Source: Pteria penguin
Taxonomy: Eukaryota; Mollusca; Bivalvia; Pterioida; Pteriidae
NCBI GenBank assembly: GCA_035048485.1
Contig: CM068588.1
Location: forward strand, 558,001 to 622,000
Length of the DNA: 64,000 nt
Direction: 5' to 3'
Positions 55,682 to 64,000 of the stretch are shown here, one piece after another. Numbering within the stretch: position 1 is the first letter of the stretch; every line of letters starts with the position of its first letter. A program made the position numbers and the translations under genes. A model generated the notes under the pieces. That model saw nothing but the letters and a program-made list of their open reading frames with translations. It did not search any database and was not told where the DNA came from.

Positions 55682-58600
55682 CACACACATGAAATCTTAT
55701 CAAAATTACTTTCATGGGTCATTAATGTCCTTTTAAGCTTTACCTGTATTGTGTTTACATTCTTACCTGTATTGTGTCTGCATTCTGTAAGTCCTTGACC
55801 ACTCGAGCAATGCCCGTAATCTGGCCAGTGCAGACCGGTAAACCTAAACATAATGAGTTATTTACAAGAAGTTAATACTGATGATCCCCATGGCAGTGAG
55901 ATCAGAAAATATAATGAAAAGACAATGATCACTACATGAAAACATAACGAGTCATTTACAAGAAGTTAACAATGAAGATCCCCATGGCAGTGAGATCAGA
56001 AAATATAATGAAAAGACAATGGTCACTATATGAAATCATAATGAGTTATTTACAAGAAGTTAACAATGAAGATCCCCAGTGAGATCAGAAAATATAATGA
56101 AAAGACGATGGTCACTATCCGAAAAATTTTGGTACCATTGAAAAAACTTGTTCTATTCATATGACATATGTATCTATGTGTCCAATATCAAAGCCTTTCT
56201 CTAACGATTTAAAAGTTTAGGCCAGAGTTAAAGTTTTCAGAAAGACAGACAAACAGACAGATACACTGAACAAATAATTCATGATCTTTAATCTACGATT
56301 CTGTAAGGTATAAAAATGAAACTGAAAGTTCAGCATTAGAATGTGTGGATACTGGAGGTGATGGGCTGAAATACAATTTCTCCACTCTACTCCTTTCTAA
56401 TATCTCTATCATATTCATAAATGAAAACAAAACTCATAAATTAATTAATTTTGGCCGCAGTGCGCAACAGAATATTTTATGACTTTCGATAATTTGAACT
56501 CAAAATAATTACCTTGAAAAGAATCAAGTCAAGAAATTGGTATCAGGACTTAAACATGAAAAGTGTGGAAAACTGATTTTGAACAAAGGAATTAACTCTG
56601 GAAAAAGAAGGTTAACCGTGACCAAAGTCGAACTTATCTGTAAGTCCTCATGGGGAAGCTTGTTGCCAAGTTTCAGCTTGATATCTGTGAGCGTGGCCAA
56701 CGAAAGTCTGAAAAACCAGCTTGACAGAAGAACAGACACACTGATGGACAGAGAGAGTGGAAATTATTGGTACTGGATTAAACGAAAGTCAACTCTATAT
56801 AAGTATAGTATAGAGTAAGTTATGTAAGCACACTGGAAAAATTGTGCCAAAGTAAATCAATCAACTCATAGTACATTGTAATAGTCGACATGCTCCTGTG
56901 AGCTGAAGTACTTCAATCTATAGAATTTCAACTGACCTTTTAAAGCAAAGGATGAGGTCCTTTTTTCTGCAAAATCTTCCTCTTGAACCTAAAATATCAG
57001 AGAATACTTCCTAATTTGTTTATTACATCATACCGTCTTACAACATTATTTTTCAAAAAACTGAACATCTCTAAATTCTGCAATACATGAAGATACATGT
57101 AGTTTCAGTTGTGTAAGAATTCTTCATTGACCCACCTATCATAACTGCTCAAGAAATTGTTAATTAACTTTAAAAGAAGGCTACTTTGCTATTCTCCACA
57201 CATTTCTATGATACCACACTGGGCTCTGATGGGGTGAAAAAAACCCCCAGAATATTTGGATGAACAACGTTCTATTATATATGAAGAAACTCTGCTTTTG
57301 AATACAAAAAGGAGTGCCCTGATGCAATGATCATCTGTGTGTCTTAACATAAGTAATCTAAAAGGTGTTTCATCCCGAAACTTTTTGGCAATCAGATTGA
57401 GTCAAGTACAAACATATAAATACAAAAACATTTGTAAGGTTAAATCCTTAATAGAAGACATTATTTCACTAAACATAAAAAATTTTATAATATATTATTA
57501 TAATCAAAAAGCCCTTGTCACATGTTGTAAGTTTGGGTAACTCGTGGCAAATTACCATTCGTAATAAGTTTTCAGAAAAAAATGATAGAGAAACAGAGAA
57601 GTTTCTTCATATTTGGCAGTACTTGTAATGCAGCCATGAGAAAGTCTTTGTGTCATACACGTGAAATACCTGTCAACTGGGTATCACCAAGACTGAAAAC
57701 TATGTTGTACACATGTCTTCAAATTCTTCATACCCAGATTGCAACATATAGCCTTCACTCATTGTTCACTCCTCATAACCTTTGATAAACTGGTACACAT
57801 AATAACGATTTGACCACACTCCTAGAAAGGTTATGAATTTTGGTTCTGTGCTTGTTTTAACAGACAATACAGATGCAGTTGAAACTCATCATCAAAAAAG
57901 TGTTGTGCTCATGTATCCATTTACAAGAGAACTCAAGTGAAAGAGTTCTCAAAAATGAATTAGAGGAATATCCTCCTTACAGGAAACTGCAGACAACTTA
58001 CGAAACGTTTGGTGAGTTATAACTCTGCAGCTGTCATAGTACTCATAGCCCCACTTCATAACAGTGTAACATGAGCTGATGGAAAAAAAGAAAACTTACC
58101 GGAACAGGCAAACCAACAGATAATTTGGGGAACTTTAGTTTCATCAACTTGGGCAGCAATTTCTTTCTTCGTACGGCTCTGAAAAGATATCATATTACAT
58201 GATTGCCATGGGATAGCTGGGTATTACCATCACAAAATTCCTTACATATCCACAACTACATGAATTCTGAAAGCAATCATATAAAATATGTCAAATATAG
58301 CAATTTAATTCTGCAGGTCGAAAGGGTCAAAGAAAAAAGAATTGTATCAATAATCACGAGATTGCAATTTACAGATGAGAGATTCACGTCATATGCCCGT
58401 AGCTTGTGTTACAGAAATTCTTATAAAATTTCTTACAAACTGCTTCATTTTCATAAAATTTTCTGAAAATTCAGAAACCTTGAATTGATTCTGTTTTATA
58501 ATTCAGTGATTTCTTTCAACCAAGATTAATCTAGAATAAATTCTAGTCTACATATACAATTATAACCCATATTCTGTTGCTGCTTAAATAACTAGAAGTC

Positions 58601-61600
58601 ATAAAATCTGTAACATGTTTCGTGAAATGGCCTGCATTGAACACAATCATCATTTAAGGCCTAATTTGCTATAGCGATTCATCATGCAGATAGAGTGAAA
58701 AATATTTTCATAGGAATGAATAATAATCACTTGCTAACAGAACTGTCTATGTTTTTGAGAGTAGATATAACAGATTGAATTAAGATACGTTTGATTTTTC
58801 ATTCTAAAATATATGAAACCTAAACACTCAAGTTAAAAGTAAAACAGACTAAATAAAAGCAGTAACAAATTGACTCAACACTGCAATAAATAATACAGGT
58901 ATCGTTAATTATGGTGGCCACTGAGTAAGAGTTTTGACTCGGTGTTTACTGTTAATGCTATGATAACTTCATCTATATAAAGGTAACATCTGATTAACAA
59001 TTTTTTACCTGTTATTGTCTACCATGACAACTTCTGGTTTTACTGTCCCATCTGAAGAAGGACAGGTAGGGAGGGAGATGTTAACTGACCTTGAAAATCC
59101 TTTTTGACAATCGAAAGTTGAACCCTGATTCTCCGATTCAAACTCTAGTGCAATACCAGTTGCATCAAAGAAAACTCTTTCTGATGATAAAATCTGAACT
59201 TAACCTTCAAATTCAAAATCAATATTGAACTTACTGGTAAGACCAGAGAATATTGACTCGGATAAAAGTACGTACCGGGTGACGAGCCGAGGAGACCTCT
59301 GATGTAGAAGCTGCCCAATCTCGGCATGTGTGAGGAAGAAGAGAAGATCTTTCTCTGGAAGACGACCCTGTAATGACATCAAGAAAAACAATAAGTTCTT
59401 ATCAATGACAGAGTTCACAAATGATATTTAATCAAATGTTTTCACATTCATAAATTGCTTCGCAACATTTTCTTTGATTTCATTGGTTCACATTACAAAT
59501 TCTCACTAAATGCACAAAACAAAGAAAAAATGCTAAAATAGCTTAAACTTTTACGTAATACATCATTTGATCATGAATGTCAATACTGCTATTAAACTTT
59601 ACTATGATTTCTACACTTATTATTTAAACATGAAATATAGTCTGACCTCCCTTGTCATCATGTCCGCCAATGTCCAGTAAGCTTCCTTGAATTTGTCCGA
59701 TAAATGGACAGATATAGACTTTCCTAATTCTCTCTGACCAACAGCTTTTCTGCTTTTGATTAGAATTCTTTTCAGAATGATTCTAGAATAACAGAATTGG
59801 AACATAATCAACAATTATAGGAAACACAACATTTTTTTAAATGGCTCTATTCAGTGAAAATTTAGATAAATTATGTGAGCTTTTCTAGTCACTTTTCCTT
59901 TACAAATATCAGTTAATATGTATACCATTCCATGTGAAATGATTTGCAATCCAATATCAACTTATATCCAATAAGTATCTTCTTTGTTTATCCAATGTTT
60001 CAGTATAGAGGTGTCTGTATACACTACCTAGTGATACAGCCTAGAGGTGACTGTATTCATTACCTAGTGATGCAGCCTAGAGGTGTCTGTATACATTACC
60101 TAATGATACAGCCTAGAGGTGACTGTATACATTACCTAGTGATACAGCCTAGAGATGACTGTATACATTACCTAATGATACAGTCTAGAGGTGACTGTAT
60201 ACATTACCTAGTGATACAGCCTAGAGGTGACTGTATACATTACTTAGTGATACAGCCTAGAGGTGACTGTATACATTACTTAGTGATACAGCCTAGAGGT
60301 GACTGTATACATTACCTAGTGATACAGCCTAGAGGTGACTGTATACATTACTGAGTGATACAGCCTAGAGGTGACTGTATACATTACCTACTAATACAGT
60401 CTAGAGGTGACTGTATACATTACTTAGTGATACAGCCTAGAGGTGACTGTATACATTACTTAATGATACAACCTAGAGGTGACTGTATACATTACTGAAA
60501 GATACAGCCTAGAGGTGACTGTATACATTACCTAGTGATACAGCCTAGAGGTGACTGTATACATTACCTAGTGATATAGCCTAGAGGTGACTGTATACAT
60601 TACCTAGTGATGCAGCCTAGAGGTGACTGTATACATTACCTAGTGATGCAGCCTAGAGGTGTCTGTATACATTACTTAGTGATACAGCCTAGAGGTGACT
60701 GTATACATTACCTAATGATACAGTCTAGAGGTGACTGTATACATTACCTACTAATACAGCCTAGAGGTGACTGTATACATTACTTAGTGATACAGCCTAG
60801 AGGTGACTGTATACATTACCTAGTGATACAGCCTAGAGGTGACTGTATACATTACCTAGTGATACAGCCTAGAGGTGACTGTATACATTACCTACTAATA
60901 CAGTCTAGAGGTGACTGTATACATTACTTAGTGATACAGCCTAGAGGTGACTGTATACATTACTGAGTGATACAGCCTAGAGGTGACTGTATACATTACC
61001 TAGTGATACAGCCTAGAGATGACTGTATACATTACCTAATGATACAACCTACAGGTGACTCTATACATTACTGAGTGATACAGCCTAGAGGTGACTGTAT
61101 ACATTACCTACTAATACAGCCTAGAGGTGACTGTATACATTACTGAGTGATACAGCCTAGAGGTGACTGTATACATTACCTACTAATACAGCCTAGAGGT
61201 GTCTGTATACATTACTTAGTGACACAGCCTAGAGGTGACAGTATACATTGTAGTGATACAGTCTTAAGGGTTATCTATACATTATCCAATACTACTGTAT
61301 AGAGTTGTATGTATACATTACCTAGTGACACAGCCTAGAGGTGACAGTATACATTGTATAGTGATACAGTCTTAAGGGTAATCTATACATTATCCAATAC
61401 TCCTTTATAGAGGTGTATGTATACATTACCTAGTGACACAGTTTAGAGGTTACTGTATACATTGTATAGTGATACAGTCTTAAAAATTATCTGTATTCAT
61501 TATTCAATGCTCCAGTAGGTGTATGTATACATCACCTAGTGATACAGCCTAGAAGTGACTGTATACATTGTAGTGATAGAGTCTAGGGTTGTCTGCATAC

Positions 61601-62068
61601 AATGCTCCACTGTAGAGGTGTTTGTATACATTACCTAGTGATACAGTCTAGAGGTATCTACATTATCCAGTGAACAAGCCTTGAGGTGTTTGCACAATAC
61701 ATGACCTAGTGAAGTTGCTTAGAGGTATCTATATATTATCCACAGATCCACCCTTTAGGTGTCTGTGTGCATTACCGATGAATCCAGTCTAGAGGTTTTG
61801 TAGTGATGAAGCCACTAGGTGTCTATACATTGGCTATTTATCCAGCCTAGAAGTGTACTTATACATGTAAAGTGTAGTGATTCAGTCTAGAGGTGTCTAT
61901 GTATTACCTAGTGATCCAGGGTAGAGGTGTCTGAATTTGTTTCATGGCTTCTTCAACATCCAGTCCAGTAGACTTCTTTGTTTCATATGACCCAGTTTTC
62001 AATATAGCTTTTAGTACTGGAACCAACTTAACAGGGTCAGATTTCCAAGACCTTTCCAAAAGTTCCGC
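51180..62068 (-). CDS. rifampin-phosphotransferase-like PEP-utilising dikinase, C-terminal 275 aa (5' part off the right edge)
   Basis: Exons in transcript order are 62068-61908, 59782-59647, 59367-59276, 58178-58100, 56988-56937, 55843-55767, 53338-53161 and 51232-51180. All phases agree. The partial protein has a middle segment (EKDLLFFLTHAEIGQLL, then LVTRAVRRKKLLPKL) followed by the swivelling phosphohistidine domain: TGQITGIARVV, DILIVSFTDVGWSP, and GGLVSHGAVVAREYGIP with the expected catalytic His at partial residue 233 (codon 53239-53237). It ends VRLDGVAGTIEKLL and TGA. The His domain is C-terminal, as in rifampin phosphotransferases. In true PEP synthase or PPDK a PEP-binding barrel would follow it. 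The ATP-grasp domain should lie beyond 64000. The substrate in an animal is unknown. Introns rule out bacterial contamination. Confidence 0.92.
51243..51450. repeat. minisatellite, ~19-bp unit (ATGTCATGAATCATACA)
   Basis: About ten copies, some joined by CTGTCAGT, beginning 11 bp upstream of the last-exon acceptor of the dikinase-like gene. ATGTCATGAAT is the constant core. Confidence 0.88.
51655..52915. repeat. minisatellite, ~20-bp unit (AGTCATATCACCACAT)
   Basis: About 60 short variable units over 1.26 kb, with a recurring ~60-bp higher-order block (CATAGTCATATCACTACATT, GTTAGTCATAGCATCACATG, GCCAGTCATATCACCA) repeated at least six times at 51980-52300. ORFs of 70-96 aa here are repeat products. 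Confidence 0.92.
53161..53338 (-). CDS. dikinase-like gene exon (seventh visible, catalytic His)
   Basis: Encodes KDDILIVSFTDVGWSPYFPL through VSHGAVVAREYGIPCLVNVP to MFQS plus one base. Contains the phosphohistidine motif. The acceptor is ATTGTAG and the donor is CCG-GTAAAT. Confidence 0.97.
53908..54187 (+). mobile_element. full-length tRNA-derived SINE
   Basis: Head AGCCAGCGTGGCCTAGTGGT, B box GGGGTTCGAGTCCC, body GAGACAGTAAAAACAGAGGC and tail ATCAATCAATCAATC. It is very close to the 20871 copy, which suggests recent activity. The target duplication is unclear. Confidence 0.88.
54617..55530. repeat. minisatellite, 30-bp unit
   Basis: About 25 copies of GACACCAGGGTGGACAGTCA then TGGACCCTAA, preceded by a shorter ACAACATGAGACAAACGG repeat (54617-54730). 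Because 30 is divisible by 3, both strands carry ORFs such as those at 55031-55407. Located between two exons of the dikinase-like gene. Confidence 0.93.
55606..55692. repeat. (CA)n microsatellite and flanking C-rich run
   Basis: CCCCAACCCTAACCCC is followed by about 60 bp of CA repeats with a few interruptions. Confidence 0.95.
55741..55789 (-). other. tandemly duplicated 5' splice site
   Basis: On the minus strand ACACAATACAG-GTAAGA (exon end, GT at 55766-55765) is followed 23 bp later by ACACAATACAG-GTAAAG (GT at 55743-55742). The first keeps phase with the next exon. The second would shift the frame. Confidence 0.85.
55767..55843 (-). CDS. dikinase-like gene exon (sixth visible)
   Basis: Encodes LPVCTGQITGIARVVKDLQN and ADTIQ after completing Gly. 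This is the start of the PEP-utiliser mobile domain. The donor ATACAG-GTAAGA is duplicated 23 bp downstream (ATACAG-GTAAAG). Confidence 0.94.
55848..56118. repeat. ~93-bp tandem repeat, 3 copies
   Basis: AATGAGTTATTTACAAGAAG, GATGATCCCCATGGCAGTGA and AAAATATAATGAAAAGACAA recur three times, starting directly behind the acceptor of the 55767-55843 exon. The third copy lacks ATGG. Confidence 0.92.
56119..56936. other. intron with fragments of dispersed repeats
   Basis: Stretches such as ATCAAAGCCTTTCTCTAACG, AGACAGACAAACAGACAGAT, GGGGAAGCTTGTTGCC and GACAGAAGAACAGACACACT look like parts of dispersed non-coding elements. No coding potential recognised. Confidence 0.45.
56937..56988 (-). CDS. dikinase-like gene exon (fifth visible)
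   Basis: Encodes VQEEDFAEKRTSSFALK plus one base of a Gly codon. The acceptor is ATTTTAG and the donor is AAAG-GTCAGT. A poorly conserved linker, supported by phase and splice sites. Confidence 0.85.
56989..58099. other. intron of the dikinase-like gene, nothing recognised
   Basis: AT-rich. Short ORFs at 57337-57540 and 57582-57785 show no family resemblance. Confidence 0.5.
58100..58178 (-). CDS. dikinase-like gene exon (fourth visible)
   Basis: Completes Arg, then AVRRKKLLPKLMKLKFPKLS and VGLPVP. The acceptor is CTTTTCAG and the donor is CCG-GTAAGT. Confidence 0.92.
59276..59367 (-). CDS. dikinase-like gene exon (third visible)
   Basis: Encodes GRLPEKDLLFFLTHAEIGQL to SPRLVT plus two bases. 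The acceptor is CATTACAG and the donor is CG-GTACGT. DLLFFLTHAEI corresponds to the D-x-FFLT-x-x-E signature of the family. Confidence 0.93.
59647..59782 (-). CDS. dikinase-like gene exon (second visible)
   Basis: Completes Arg, then IILKRILIKSRKAVGQRELG to AYWTLADMMTRE. The acceptor is TATTCTAG and the donor is GAG-GTCAGA. The basic RKAVGQRE stretch is typical of the middle domain of this family. Confidence 0.92.
60003..61907 (-). repeat. 36-bp minisatellite derived from an exon/5' splice-site boundary
   Basis: On the minus strand the unit reads CAGTCACCTCTAGGCTGTAT, CACTAG-GTAATGTATA. The end of exon 61908-62068 and its donor read CAGACACCTCTACCCTGGAT, CACTAG-GTAATACATA: 30 of 36 bases are the same. 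About 34 regular copies (60003-61245) are followed by more diverged ones of variable length up to the exon. Nearly every regular unit keeps GTAAT. Read in the exon's frame, each unit has a TAA directly after the donor. The plus-strand ORFs at 59944-60354 and 60607-60966 are repeat products. Confidence 0.93.
61908..62068 (-). CDS. dikinase-like gene, first visible exon
   Basis: Encodes AELLERSWKSDPVKLVPVLK to MKQIQTPLPWIT plus two bases of an Arg codon. The acceptor is ATTTTAG and the donor is CACTAG-GTAATA. Its last 26 nt and donor are a diverged copy of the unit of the 36-bp minisatellite that follows. Incoming phase 0; earlier exons lie outside the window. Confidence 0.88.
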
Positions 62069-62164
62069 CTAAAATTTGAATGATAAAACTAAATGAAGTA
62101 AATTTTACATCATCAGGATTTTCATTTTACACAAGTAAAGTAAACCGTTTGCTGTTTTATATAT

Positions 62165-62179
62165 ATACATGTATATATA

Positions 62180-62213
<34 letters not shown>
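62165..62213. repeat. (TA)n/(TG)n microsatellite
   Basis: Alternating ATATAT and a GTGTGTGTGTGT run adjoining the TIR element at 62214. Confidence 0.9.
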
Positions 62214-63117
62214 CAGTAAAACTTCTCTAACTCGAACGTCGAAAACTCCAAAACCCCCGAAAACTCGAAGTCATCTGACGGTCCCGAGAACATTTCGAAT
62301 ATTTTAATGCTATTTGCCTTCCCAAACTCAAACTTCTGAAACTCGAATACCCCCGTAACTCGAAGTAATTTTCAAGTCCCAATAACAAATTTGCACTTAA
62401 TTTCACCTTCAAAAACTCGAAGCATCTTACCATCGGAAACTCGAAGCAAATAACAGGATAGAATGCAATTGGCTTGTTTACAAACCAATCAAAATTTCAC
62501 GGTTGTGTACATCCAAGCTCGACAGACTTGTGTATGTGGTCGCACATTACACGTTTCATCCACATTAGTAACAGGGACGTATATATCTATCTATATTAGA
62601 TATATGCATCCCTGTTAGTAGTGAAACAATCAGGGTATCTTCGTTATTATCTATGGATGATTTATTTTAATTTTAACTGCCGTAATTATGAAAGAAGGTT
62701 TTCAAAAACTGTTTATAGTGAAAATTGTCTTGAATTATACAAGCTGCAAATTTTAAACAGTTATCGACATTAATGAACTTCATCTAAGATATTGAGCCAA
62801 GCCCCCAACATCGTTGAATAGTGTCAATGCTGATAGAATGGCTTTATCTCCGTGTTATAATTTTCTTTTTGTTAGTTTTATTAAATACTTAGATAATATT
62901 TGACATGATATGCATTTGAATTAAATAAACTGAGAATATCATATCATCTTAATGCTATTTTTAGTATTACAGTAGTACAAAACGTACGTAGGTAATAAGG
63001 TTTGATCTTTCCCCTTCTGATTTCCCGCATATTTCTGCAACTTCAACAACTCGATCCTACCGAAACTCGAAGTGATTTCGTCGGTCTCCAGCACTTTGAG
63101 TTCTCAAAGTTCGTCTG
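62214..63117. mobile_element. pogo/Tigger-like TIR element, non-autonomous, ~904 bp
   Basis: The left end CAGTAAAACTTCTCTAACTC then GAA is Tigger-like. The right end, inverted, begins CAGACGAACTTTGAGAACTC. Both sides are bordered by TA. Repeated AACTCGAAG motifs lie inside both ends. No transposase frame remains. It lies upstream of the first visible dikinase exon, presumably in an intron. Confidence 0.75.
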
Positions 63118-63194
63118 TATATATATATATATATATAAATAAAGCACAAATATACTACAGCTAACAAGGCACCCTATATTTCACTAATATTTGT

Positions 63195-63287
63195 TCCTCC
63201 ACGGGGACTCGAACCCACGACCTATGATACCGAATCACCTAGCTGTCATGCATCCGACCGTCTAACTGACTGAGCTACCTGAGCTCC
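63195..63287 (-). repeat. tRNA-like sequence (probable SINE head)
   Basis: On the minus strand GGTAGCTCAGTCAGTTAGAC is a good A box and GGGTTCGAGTCCC a good B box, 92 nt in all. Terminal bases do not pair as an acceptor stem and the middle region is too long for a standard tRNA. Confidence 0.6.
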
Positions 63288-63421
63288 ACAAAAATAGAGC
63301 TTTTATAGCCAATCATTAGCTAATCGTATACATGATAACACGGCCATGGAAAGTGAAGGGATTTACCCAACGTAAACGCAGGCGGATCCTTTGAATGAAT
63401 ACAATCACTGAAACAGAAATA

Positions 63422-63522
63422 AACATATAAAGCACAAATAGAAACAGTGAAACACCCGAGAGTACAATGGGCTTTGGATCCTGGGTGTTTCATTGTTTCT
63501 ATTTGTGCTATTTATATATAAA
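63422..63522. repeat. hairpin, ~33-bp stem
   Basis: AAGCACAAATAGAAACAGTG then AAACACCC pairs with GGGTGTTTCATTGTTTCTAT then TTGTGCT, around a ~30-nt loop. An AAATAAAGCACAAATA near 63140 repeats the outer end. Confidence 0.8.
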
Positions 63523-63820
63523 TACATATATATATATATATATATACAGAGAGACAGAGAGAGATATCTATACTGCAACTTAACTGTGATCTATGAGGAT
63601 GAAATACACAGCCATGTCACAAGTTTTTCACATTTTTTAATGCTTATTTACAATTACAAAGAAATTATATGATGTTTATTTCATCTTACTCATTATGCAA
63701 GAAACACACACACATCACCAGTTATACAGCTTTGGTCTGAGAGTTATCACTTGTTGGCACAAAAAAGTCATATGGCCCTTTTTTAGCAGACAATAAACAA
63801 TCGAGAAAATTGGATGTAAA

Positions 63821-64000
63821 ATGCAAAATACAGAGAAAGAGCAAGCAATGCGATTATTTAGAGAAGGCAGGAGAAAAAGTGAAACTGCAGTTTTACTTGG
63901 GCATACTACATCTATTATCAGTAAGTTCTTGAAGAAATTGATACAAGGAGAAAGTAGCAAAAATAAACTAAGAAGTGGAAGGCAAAAAGCATCATGTCAG
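63821..64000 (+). CDS. Tc1-like transposase N-terminal fragment, open at the right edge
   Basis: 60 open codons from an ATG at 63821, with an in-frame TAA upstream at 63794. The protein starts MQNTEKEQAMRLFREGRRKS. ETAVLLGHTTSIISKFLKK is a helix-turn-helix of the Tc1/mariner type, and NKLRSGRQKAS resembles the RSGRPR basic linker of Tc1/Tc3 transposases. The catalytic DDE domain would lie outside the window. TIRs were not identified. Intactness unknown. Confidence 0.65.
   Translation, partial: MQNTEKEQAMRLFREGRRKSETAVLLGHTTSIISKFLKKLIQGESSKNKLRSGRQKASCQ

Noticed and set aside
59944..60966. ORFs of 136 and 119 aa encoding IQPRGDCIHYLV repeats
   Set aside because: The frame stays open only because the 36-bp unit is divisible by three. 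The strand is opposite to the gene and there is no start or splice context.
51180..62068. Bacterial contamination carrying a PEP synthase gene
   Set aside because: The coding sequence is broken into eight exons with GT-AG sites and consistent phases, and the introns hold the same SINE family as the neighbouring animal genes.

Overview
This is nuclear DNA of an animal, most likely a bivalve or closely related mollusc. It is AT-rich and gene-poor: about 2.4 kb of recognisable coding sequence in 64 kb. The coding sequence lies in small GT-AG exons, and the introns are full of minisatellites, fold-back elements and tRNA-headed SINEs. The taxon is inferred from the style of the repeats and from an animal gene for a rifampin-phosphotransferase-like dikinase. 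The conserved genes show only that this is a metazoan.

Three genes were rebuilt by joining exons whose splice phases all agree. (1) CAPZA, the alpha subunit of F-actin capping protein, is on the minus strand at 710-18532: ten coding exons, 288 aa, complete. (2) NICN1 (nicolin-1, a tubulin polyglutamylase complex subunit) is on the plus strand at 18751-47846: nine exons, 244 aa, complete. (3) The C-terminal 275 aa of a PEP-utilising, rifampin-phosphotransferase-like dikinase is on the minus strand at 51180-62068: eight exons, with the 5' part beyond the right edge. CAPZA and NICN1 are head to head, with start codons only 218 bp apart, so they probably share a bidirectional promoter. NICN1 and the dikinase gene converge. 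CAPZA and NICN1 both act in the cytoskeleton (actin and microtubules). No functional link to the dikinase is visible. A fourth coding fragment, the N-terminal helix-turn-helix part of a Tc1-like transposase, runs off the right edge (63821-64000, plus).

The rest is repeat-driven. A 5,356-bp array of 88 copies of a 61-bp unit fills part of NICN1 intron 7 and includes a patch of 183-bp higher-order repeat. The most unusual theme is tandem duplication across 5' splice sites. A ~50-bp minisatellite in NICN1 intron 2 is built from the end of exon 2 plus its donor. A 36-bp minisatellite of roughly 1.9 kb in the dikinase gene is built from the end of its first visible exon plus its donor. A 23-bp duplication doubles another dikinase donor. 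The two arrays place many decoy donors directly behind the real ones.

Other content: about eight more minisatellites; seven copies of one tRNA-derived SINE family, two with clear target-site duplications and one with a near-perfect one; two pogo/Tigger-like TIR elements flanked by TA; at least ten fold-back or hairpin elements; and two copies of an element carrying paired TGACGTCA palindromes. No rRNA genes, functional tRNA genes or CRISPR arrays were found.
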